This document shows positions 12,998-18,198 of a DNA stretch of 18,198 nucleotides, piece by piece. Origin of the DNA: JAXIPB01 sp045403155 (GTDB taxonomy: Bacteria > Actinomycetota > Actinomycetes > Mycobacteriales > Micromonosporaceae); the NCBI GenBank assembly GCA_045403155.1, contig JAXIPB010000307.1, positions 1 through 18,198 on the forward strand, written 5' to 3'. Each line of letters begins with the position of its first letter. Position 1 is the stretch's first letter. The notes under the pieces are model-generated. The model was not told the DNA's origin, did no database searches, and saw nothing but the letters and a program-made list of their open reading frames with translations. The translations under genes were made by a program, and so were the position numbers.

Positions 12998-13957
12998 TCA
13001 CGCTCCCGACGAGTCGGGTTCGGCGCCGTGGTCGGACTCAGCGTCGTCCAAATCAGCGCCGTTGAACTCAGCGCCGTTGAACTCAGCGTCGTGGAACTCA
13101 GCGCCGCCCGCGGGGAGGCCGGTCAGTTCGGAACACCGGTTCCACAGCCGTCGGGCCAGCTCCGGGTCGCGGGCGAGCGGGGACGGCGCCACGTCGACGC
13201 CCTCCTCAAGGTAGCGGGCGCTGCCCGGTGACCCGACGAGCGACATGATCACCCGAGCCGCCGTCGCCGGTGACGCTTCGACGGCGAGGCGGCCGGCCCA
13301 ATGCTCGGAGGGCACCCGCCGGAACTGCATCAGGAGCTCTGTCGCGACCACGTCCGGACACAGGGCGTTCACTCGCACCGATGTGCCAAGCCGCCGAGCG
13401 AGTTCGAGAGTGAAGCTGACGTTGGCGAGCTTGGACCGCTTGTACGCCTCGCGCATCTCGTACCATTGCACCGAATCAAGATCCTCCACGTTCTCGACAG
13501 CGTCACGGTGATTGGTGGCGGCCACGTTGATGATCACTCCGGCGGAGGACGCCAGCACGCGGTCGAGCAGGAGCCGAGTCAGTAGGAAGTGCGCCAGGTG
13601 GTTCACCGCGAACGTGAGTTCCCGGCCATCGATCGTGACCTGCCGGCTCTCCGAGACGGTCGCGGCATTGTTCACGAGCACATCGAGACGATCGTGGCGC
13701 TGCTTGAACTCCTCGGCCAGATGGCGGATCGACTGCTGCGACGCAAGGTCGGCGATGAGGTACTCGCCGAGATCAGTTCCGGCGGACCGGCGAAGCCCGA
13801 CGAGGGCAGCCTCCGCGCGGGCCTCGTCCCGGCACACCATGACGACGTGCCCGCCGGCCCGCGCGAGCGCGTCGCAGGTAGCCAGACCGATGCCGCGATT
13901 GGCGCCCGTCACGAGGCAGATCTGGCCGCGTAGGTCCGGCCCGGCGATTACCTCCAT
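12998..13957 (-). CDS. short-chain dehydrogenase/reductase with a pentapeptide-like C-terminal tail
   Basis: A 319-aa SDR of the retinol-dehydrogenase/protochlorophyllide-reductase-like type. TGANRGIG at 17-24 binds the nucleotide; the VCRDEARAEAA stretch after the second strand suggests NADP. NNAA at 96-99, Y172-x3-K176 (YKRSK) and NALCPDVVATEL are family motifs. The position of the usual catalytic Ser (NVSS) reads NVAAT, so the Ser appears absent. From residue about 286 the tail reads AEFHD AEFNG AEFNG ADLDD AESDH, five pentapeptide-like units from a 15-bp repeat, ending in an acidic segment. ATG 13957 follows GGAGGAG by 9 nt. Substrate unknown. No clear functional link to the amino-acid genes around it. 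Confidence 0.85.
   Translation of the reverse strand: MEVIAGPDLRGQICLVTGANRGIGLATCDALARAGGHVVMVCRDEARAEAALVGLRRSAGTDLGEYLIADLASQQSIRHLAEEFKQRHDRLDVLVNNAATVSESRQVTIDGRELTFAVNHLAHFLLTRLLLDRVLASSAGVIINVAATNHRDAVENVEDLDSVQWYEMREAYKRSKLANVSFTLELARRLGTSVRVNALCPDVVATELLMQFRRVPSEHWAGRLAVEASPATAARVIMSLVGSPGSARYLEEGVDVAPSPLARDPELARRLWNRCSELTGLPAGGAEFHDAEFNGAEFNGADLDDAESDHGAEPDSSGA
13036..13104 (-). repeat. 15-bp tandem repeat encoding the pentapeptide-like SDR tail
   Basis: GCTGAGTTCAACGGC-type units repeat about four to five times at the 3' end of the dehydrogenase gene. The two central units are identical; the outer units have diverged. Confidence 0.8.
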
Positions 13958-13996
13958 CTTGATGCTCTCCTCCGACCCGTTGTTGCCCCGCGCACC

Positions 13997-14323
13997 TCAC
14001 TGGAGACGGTTATCGCGGACGCCGGTTCGGATCCGGTGCCAATCCGGCGGCGACCCGTTCGAACTCGTCACGACGTGCTCGGAATTGAGCACGTCGAGCC
14101 AGTCACGATAGCCGGGGCTACGGATCCCAACCTCCGCGCGCTCGGCGAGCTCGAGGTACCAGTGCAGATGACGGCGGCGGCACTCGTGTGCCTCATCCGG
14201 TTCGAGCTGCGCTCGCCCGTACTCGCGCAGCGTCTCTAGTAGACGGTATCGGTTGGACCCCGCCCGCCGGTCAACGACCACAAGGGAGCGTTCCACCAGC
14301 GCGGGTAGTAGCGTCACGGCGGC
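13997..14323 (-). pseudogene. remnant of a large AfsR/LuxR-type regulator (post-ATPase segment)
   Basis: A minus-strand frame holds LLPALVERSLVVVDRR, then NRYRLLETLREYGRAQLE, RRRHLHWYLELAERAE and GYRDWLDVLNSEHV. This order is the winged-helix/helical region that follows the NTPase domain in large LuxR/AfsR-like regulators (usually 700-1000 aa). Homology covers only about 80 residues (roughly 14072-14314). It stops abruptly at the left into unrelated residues (TSSNGSPPDWHRIRTG) and at the right against the rhodanese fragment on the other strand. No start codon with a ribosome binding site is present at the right place. I read it as a decayed internal fragment; a short expressed ORF cannot be excluded. 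Confidence 0.7.
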
Positions 14324-14330
14324 CCCGCCC

Positions 14331-14491
14331 TCGCCGAATGGCGAGGTCATCACGTACTGCCGCATCGGCAAGCGGTCGTCGCACACCTGGTTCGCGCTGA
14401 CCGAGCTGCTCGTTACCGGAACGTACGCAACTACGACGGCTCATGGACCGAGTACGGAAGCCTGGTCTACGTACCGGTCGAAGTGGGCTAG
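14331..14491 (+). pseudogene. frameshifted C-terminal fragment of a thiosulfate sulfurtransferase (rhodanese)
   Basis: In one plus frame, 14337-14411 reads NGEVITYCRIGKRSSHTWFA then LTELL, containing the rhodanese active-site loop CRIGxRSSHT. From 14414, shifted by one frame, it continues YRNVRNYDGSWTEYGSLVYV then PVEVG and TAG at 14489-14491, matching the normal C-terminus of CysA/SseA-type sulfurtransferases. Joining needs one inserted base near 14412. The N-terminal 200 or so residues are absent: the sequence to the left belongs to the regulator remnant on the opposite strand. Truncation plus frameshift make this a pseudogene with high likelihood. Confidence 0.85.
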
Positions 14492-14513
14492 CCGAGTCCC
14501 AAGTTGCTCGCGA

Positions 14514-14566
14514 CTGTACGACACTTGCCCGGCCCGAGCGCGCAGGACCGGGCAAGTGTCGTACAG
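14514..14566. repeat. perfect 19-bp inverted repeat, likely hairpin terminator near the ilvC 3' end
   Basis: CTGTACGACACTTGCCCGG (14514-14532) and its exact complement (14548-14566) flank a 15-nt loop, 18 nt beyond the ilvC stop. No T-run follows on either strand. It may terminate ilvBNC transcription, or be an extragenic palindrome or a mobile-element scar beside the pseudogenes. Confidence 0.75.
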
Positions 14567-14583
14567 CTGCGATGATCTTGGGG

Positions 14584-15597
14584 CTAGGCGGTCTCGGTGA
14601 TCGGACGATCCACCCAGGACATCATGCCGCGGAGCTTGCGGCCGGTTTCCTCGATCGGATGGGCCGCGCCCTCCTCGCGCCACTTCGTGAAGTTGGGCCG
14701 ACCGGCGTCGTCCTCGGCGATCCATTCGCGGGCGAACTCGCCGCTCTTGATCTCACCCAGGATGCGACGCATCTCCTCCTTGACGTGGGCGTCGATGACC
14801 CGTGGGCCGCGCGAGTAGTCGCCATACTCGGCCGTGTCGGAGACCGAGTATCGCATGCGCGCGATGCCACCCTCGTACATCAGATCCACGATGAGCTTGA
14901 GCTCGTGCAGGCACTCGAAGTACGCGACCTCCGGCGAGTAGCCGGCCTCGGTCAGCACCTCATAACCCGCCTGCACCAGAGCGGAGGCACCCCCACAGAG
15001 CACGGCCTGCTCGCCAAAGAGGTCGGTCTCGGTCTCCTCGGTGAAGGTGGTCTTGATCGCGCCGGCCCGCGTGCCGCCGATCCCCTTCGCATAGGACAAC
15101 GCGAGCGGGAACGCCCCGCTCGAGGCGTCCTGCTCGACCGCGACCAGACACGGTACGCCCTTGCCATCCACGAACTGCCGCCGCACCAGGTGACCAGGGC
15201 CCTTCGGCGCGACCATGGCAACATCCACATCGGACGGTGGGCTGATGAAGCCGTACCGAATGTTCAGCCCGTGGCCGAAGAAGAGCGCCTTGCCGGCGGA
15301 GAGCGACGGCGCGATGGCCTCGGCATAGACCTTGCGTTGGGCGGTGTCCGGGGCGAGCAGCATGACCAGGTCGGCCTCGGCCGCTGCCTGGGCCGGTGTG
15401 ACCACGCGCAGGCCTTGCTCCTCCGCCTTCGGCCGGCTCTTCGAGCCCTCGGGCAATCCGATGCGTACGTCCACACCGGAGTCCCGTAGCGACAGCGAGT
15501 GCGCGTGGCCCTGGCTGCCATAACCGATGACCGCGACAGTACGGCCCTGGATCACCGACAGGTCGGCATCGTCATCGTAGAAAACCTGAGCAGCCAT
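14584..15597 (-). CDS. ilvC: ketol-acid reductoisomerase (IlvC), class I
   Basis: A 337-aa enzyme converting 2-acetolactate or 2-aceto-2-hydroxybutyrate to dihydroxy acids with Mg2+ and NADPH; the second common step to Val and Ile. GYGSQGHAHS at 25-34 is the nucleotide loop. GHG at 108-110, PKGPGH at 131-136, metal ligands D192 and E196 in TDLFGEQ, and E228/E232 in FECLHELK are present. The short length identifies the class I form. R38 plus serines in the loop after the second strand (RIGLPEGSKSRPK) suggest NADPH. ATG 15597 has GGGAG 6 nt upstream. The gap to ilvN is 15 nt, so it is the third gene of ilvBNC. Confidence 0.97.
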   Translation of the reverse strand: MAAQVFYDDDADLSVIQGRTVAVIGYGSQGHAHSLSLRDSGVDVRIGLPEGSKSRPKAEEQGLRVVTPAQAAAEADLVMLLAPDTAQRKVYAEAIAPSLSAGKALFFGHGLNIRYGFISPPSDVDVAMVAPKGPGHLVRRQFVDGKGVPCLVAVEQDASSGAFPLALSYAKGIGGTRAGAIKTTFTEETETDLFGEQAVLCGGASALVQAGYEVLTEAGYSPEVAYFECLHELKLIVDLMYEGGIARMRYSVSDTAEYGDYSRGPRVIDAHVKEEMRRILGEIKSGEFAREWIAEDDAGRPNFTKWREEGAAHPIEETGRKLRGMMSWVDRPITETA

Positions 15598-15612
15598 CAG
15601 TAACTCCCTCTC

Positions 15613-16128
15613 TCATGAAGCCGCGCGCAGCATGGGAGCGGTGATCGAGCGCGAACCACGCCCGATGGCCACCATCCCGGACTGCACCATTTCCTTGATT
15701 CCGTACGGTTCGAGGTCGCGCAGGAGCGCGTCGAGCTTCTCCGCGGTGCCGGTCGCCTCGATGGTCAACGCCTCGGGCGAGACGTCCACGACGCGGGCCC
15801 GGAACAGCTGCACCGTCTCCAGCACCTGCGACCGGATCGGCCGATCGGCCCGGACCTTGACCAGCACCAGTTCCCGCTGCACCGACGCAGACGGCTCCAG
15901 CTCGACAATCTTCAACACGTTGATGAGCTTGTTGAGCTGCTTGGTGACCTGCTCGAGCGGGGAATCCTCCGCGTTGACCACGATCGTGATCCGGGAGACC
16001 TCAGGGTGCTCGGTCTCCCCCACGGCGAGAGAGTCGATGTTGAACCCGCGGCGGGAGAAGAGTCCAGCGACGCGAGCGAGGACGCCTGGCTTGTTCTCCA
16101 CCAGCACGGAAAGCGTGTGCTTGCTCAT
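15613..16128 (-). CDS. ilvN: acetolactate synthase small (regulatory) subunit (IlvN)
   Basis: A 171-aa subunit that activates IlvB and confers valine feedback control. An N-terminal ACT domain (about 4-78: HTLSVLVENKPGVLARVAGL, then RRGFNIDSLAVGETE) is followed by the ALS-subunit C-terminal domain (RELVLVKVRADRPIRSQVLE, then GTAEKLDALLRDLEPYGI). ATG 16128 is selected: GGAGG lies 4 nt upstream and the protein then has the usual MSKHTLSVLVENKPG start. The open frame further upstream runs through the REP-like spacer and the ilvB end and is not homologous. The start overlaps the stop of a 27-codon mini-ORF as ATGA. Confidence 0.96.
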   Translation of the reverse strand: MSKHTLSVLVENKPGVLARVAGLFSRRGFNIDSLAVGETEHPEVSRITIVVNAEDSPLEQVTKQLNKLINVLKIVELEPSASVQRELVLVKVRADRPIRSQVLETVQLFRARVVDVSPEALTIEATGTAEKLDALLRDLEPYGIKEMVQSGMVAIGRGSRSITAPMLRAAS

Positions 16129-16208
16129 GCCGCCTCCTCGCTGCGCTCGCATGCGGCATGAGGCACACATGCTCTGAGCTTGATGATTCGCTCGCTTCGC
16201 TTGCTCAT
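16125..16208 (-). repeat. REP-like spacer between ilvB and ilvN carrying a 27-aa mini-ORF
   Basis: The spacer contains AGCAAGCGAAGCGAGCGAATC and later GAGCGCAGCGAGGAGGCGGC, resembling GCGAGCGAAGCGAGCG-type extragenic repeats that I recall from Micromonosporaceae. ATG at 16208 overlaps the ilvB stop (ATGA). It opens a 27-codon frame (MSKRSERIIKLRACV onward) whose TGA overlaps the ilvN ATG (ATGA). The sequence ATGAGCAAGC is present at both edges. The spacer also supplies the GGAGG ribosome binding site of ilvN. The mini-ORF may be translated only as a coupling device. Confidence 0.6.
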
Positions 16209-18076
16209 AGGTCGTCATCCTCGAAGGTTGGCCGCACGTCGCGGGCGAACATGATCTCGTCGTTGCTGGTGCCGGCGGCGACCATCGGCCACACCATCGC
16301 GTCCTTGCCGACCACGAAGTCGACCACGACCGGCGCATCGTTGATCTTCATTGCCGCCTCGATCGTGGCGTCCACGTCGGGCTGGGTCTCGCACCGGAGA
16401 CCGACGCAGCCCAGCGCCTCCGCGAGCTTCACGAAGTCGGGGATGCGGTGCTTGTGTGTACCCAGATCCGTGTTGCTGTATCGCTCCCCGTAGAAGAGTG
16501 TCTGCCACTGGCGGACCATGCCGAGGTTGCCGTTGTTGATGATCGCGACCTTGATCGGGATGCCGTCGAGGGCGCAGGTCGCGAGCTCCTGGTTCGTCAT
16601 CTGGAAACAGCCGTCGCCGTCGATCGCCCAGACGACCGCGTCGGGCCGTCCGACCTTGGCGCCCATGGCCGCGGGCACCGCGTACCCCATCGTGCCGAGC
16701 CCTCCTGAGTTGAGCCAGGTGCCGGGCTTCTCGTACGAGATGAATTGCGAGGCCCACATCTGGTGCTGGCCGACCCCGGCCACGTAGATGGCGTCCGGGC
16801 CGGCGATCTCGCCGAGCCGCTTGATGACGTACTGCGGGGCGAGTGTGCCGTCCGGCGGTTCCTCCCAACCCAGCGGGTATCGGCGGCGGATGTCGTCGAG
16901 CTGGCTCCACCAGTCGGAAATGTCGGCCCGGTGGCCGGCCTTGTGCTCGGCCGCCACGGCAGTGACGAGCTCGTCGATGACGTAGCGCGCGTCACCGACG
17001 ATCGGCACATCGGCGGCCCGGTTCTTGCCGATCTCGGCTGGGTCGATGTCGGCGTGGATGATTGCCGCACCCGGCGCGAAGCTGTCCAGCTTGCCGGTGA
17101 CCCGGTCGTCGAAGCGCGCGCCGAGGGCGACGAGGAGATCCGCCTTCTGCAGCGAGTAGACCGCACCGACCGCGCCGTGCATCCCCGGCATGCCCATGTG
17201 CTGGCGGTGGCTGTCGGGAAAGGCGCCCCGGGCCATCAGCGTGGTGATCACGGGCGCGCCGGTGAGCTCGGCCAGTCGTTTCAGTGCCTCCGAGGCCCCC
17301 GCCCTGAGCACACCGCCGCCGACGTAGAGCACGGGCCGGCGAGCCATCGCGATGAGCTTGGCCGCCTCCCGGATCTGCTTGCCATGCGGCTGCAGCGTTG
17401 GACGGTAGCCGGGCAGCTCCATCGTGGGCGGCCACGCGAACTCGGTTCGCGCCGTGAGCACGTCCTTGGGAACGTCCACGAGCACGGGCCCCGGGCGACC
17501 GGTACTGGCGAGGTGGAACGCCTCGGCCAAGACCCGCGGCAGGTCCTCTGGCCGCTGTACGAGGTAGTTGTGCTTCGTTATCGGCAGGGTGATGCCGTGG
17601 ATGTCGGCCTCCTGGAACGCGTCGGAGCCGATCGCCCCCCGGGGCACCTGTCCGGTGATCGCCACCATCGCCACCGAGTCCATGTAGGCGTCCGCGATCG
17701 GCGTCACAAGGTTCGTCGCACCCGGTCCCGACGTAGCGATACAGACACCGACCTTGCCGGTCGCCTGCGCATATCCGGTGGCCGCGTGCCCCGCACCCTG
17801 CTCGTGGCGGACCAGGATGTGCCGGACCTTCGAGTCGAAGATCGGGTCGTACGCGGGCAGGATCGCGCCACCGGGAATCCCGAACATGACCTCGACGCCG
17901 AGGGACTCCAGCGAGCGCACGAGTGACTGTGCGCCCGTGACCGACTCGGGGACGGCCGCCTTGGACGGCGCGGGGGTAGCCACGCCGGGGTGAGTGTGCG
18001 CCCGTACCCCGGCCGCGACAGTGAGTGGCGAAGGGCCAGGGCGGGGGGTCGCTTGGTCGGATGGGGGCTTCGTCAT
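16205..18076 (-). CDS. ilvB: acetolactate synthase large (catalytic) subunit (IlvB)
   Basis: A 623-aa ThDP enzyme joining two pyruvates, or pyruvate and 2-oxobutyrate, in the first common step to Val/Leu and Ile. VMFGIPGGAILPAYD (63-77) and RHEQGAGHAA with catalytic E92 form the N-terminal ThDP half. The FAD-linked central domain includes ARFDDRVTGK. The ThDP-Mg motif is GDGCFQMTNQELAT followed by IINNGNLGMVRQWQ. Residues 1-46 are a Pro/Ala-rich extension common in actinobacterial IlvB. ATG 18076 has AAGG 7 nt upstream. The stop overlaps the ATG of the spacer mini-ORF, then come ilvN and ilvC. A possible leader terminator lies upstream (18149-18179). Confidence 0.96.
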   Translation of the reverse strand: MTKPPSDQATPRPGPSPLTVAAGVRAHTHPGVATPAPSKAAVPESVTGAQSLVRSLESLGVEVMFGIPGGAILPAYDPIFDSKVRHILVRHEQGAGHAATGYAQATGKVGVCIATSGPGATNLVTPIADAYMDSVAMVAITGQVPRGAIGSDAFQEADIHGITLPITKHNYLVQRPEDLPRVLAEAFHLASTGRPGPVLVDVPKDVLTARTEFAWPPTMELPGYRPTLQPHGKQIREAAKLIAMARRPVLYVGGGVLRAGASEALKRLAELTGAPVITTLMARGAFPDSHRQHMGMPGMHGAVGAVYSLQKADLLVALGARFDDRVTGKLDSFAPGAAIIHADIDPAEIGKNRAADVPIVGDARYVIDELVTAVAAEHKAGHRADISDWWSQLDDIRRRYPLGWEEPPDGTLAPQYVIKRLGEIAGPDAIYVAGVGQHQMWASQFISYEKPGTWLNSGGLGTMGYAVPAAMGAKVGRPDAVVWAIDGDGCFQMTNQELATCALDGIPIKVAIINNGNLGMVRQWQTLFYGERYSNTDLGTHKHRIPDFVKLAEALGCVGLRCETQPDVDATIEAAMKINDAPVVVDFVVGKDAMVWPMVAAGTSNDEIMFARDVRPTFEDDDL

Positions 18077-18148
18077 GACCGTGCCTTCGGTTCGGCGGAT
18101 GTTTCCTCTGCGGTCGAGCGTGAACAGAGGGGTAAAATAGGCGGGGGG

Positions 18149-18179
18149 TTAAAAACCACCGCTGAATATATGGCGGGGG
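18149..18179 (-). terminator. possible attenuator terminator in the ilvB leader
   Basis: On the minus strand, CC-CCGC, a 10-nt AT-rich loop region, then GCGGTGG followed by TTTTTAA forms a short imperfect stem with a T-run about 75-80 nt before ilvB. This fits the attenuators often found before ilvB, but the leader peptide would lie beyond the window and the local sequence is of doubtful quality. Confidence 0.35.
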
Positions 18180-18198
18180 GGGGGGGAACCAAAAAAAC
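18175..18198. other. homopolymer-rich end of the window
   Basis: A run of 12 G (18175-18186), AACC, 7 A and C. Such runs are unusual for the rest of the window and may be a low-quality contig end. Confidence 0.5.

Noticed and set aside
16745..17926. Long plus-strand open frame (393 codons) opposite ilvB
   Set aside because: It is exactly antisense to a clear IlvB, is rich in Arg/Val/Asp as expected for a GC-rich shadow frame, and shows no domain.
1..18198. tRNA, rRNA or phage attachment sites
   Set aside because: No tRNA-like cloverleaf, rRNA segment, integrase or transposase was recognised on either strand.

Overview
The window is high-GC actinobacterial chromosome, most likely Micromonosporaceae. 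Evidence: strong GC bias at third codon positions, many GTG starts, several leaderless genes with a TANNNT -10 box exactly 6 nt before the start codon, actinobacterial-type SerA (530 aa) and DUF222 proteins, and a REP-like element between ilvB and ilvN. No rRNA, tRNA, CRISPR array, phage or intact insertion sequence was seen. The genus is inference.

Layout, left to right. (1) 1-540: 5' part of a DUF222/HNH-family gene on the minus strand, cut by the window edge. (2) 735-1667: a plus-strand gene of the family annotated as 3-methyladenine DNA glycosylase. (3) 1596-4873, minus: a compact, apparently single operon of five genes. In transcription order: a 43-aa hydrophobic peptide, a Pro/Gln-rich three-helix membrane protein, an Lgt-like membrane protein, a large cysteine-rich radical SAM protein resembling the tetraether lipid synthase (Tes/MJ0619) family, and an 89-aa two-helix membrane protein. 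Three of the four junctions are stop/start overlaps. This is the best candidate for an undescribed system, probably acting on membrane lipids. (4) 4915-6780, minus: cimA (citramalate synthase), preceded by a short leader peptide with three consecutive Ile codons and an intrinsic terminator, which looks like a ribosome-mediated attenuator. (5) 6838-8639, plus: a PRC-barrel protein, gluconokinase and a tyrosine phosphatase. (6) 8640-8890: gene-free, with GATCATGA-type direct and inverted repeats. (7) 8891-12878, minus: ilvE, leuB and serA. (8) 12998-14566: a short-chain dehydrogenase with an unusual pentapeptide-like tail, then a decayed patch with fragments of a regulator and a frameshifted rhodanese, then a perfect 19-bp inverted repeat. 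(9) 14584-18076, minus: the ilvB-ilvN-ilvC operon, with a REP-like mini-ORF bridging ilvB and ilvN. (10) 18077-18198: ilvB leader and a low-complexity end that may be a poor-quality contig edge.

Functionally the right two thirds is a branched-chain amino acid locus. CimA makes citramalate, the entry to 2-oxobutyrate for isoleucine. IlvBN and IlvC carry out the first two steps common to Ile and Val, LeuB oxidises 3-isopropylmalate and probably also the citramalate-derived analogue, and IlvE performs the final transamination. SerA diverts 3-phosphoglycerate to serine. The Ile-codon leader before cimA ties supply of the isoleucine precursor to isoleucine-tRNA charging.
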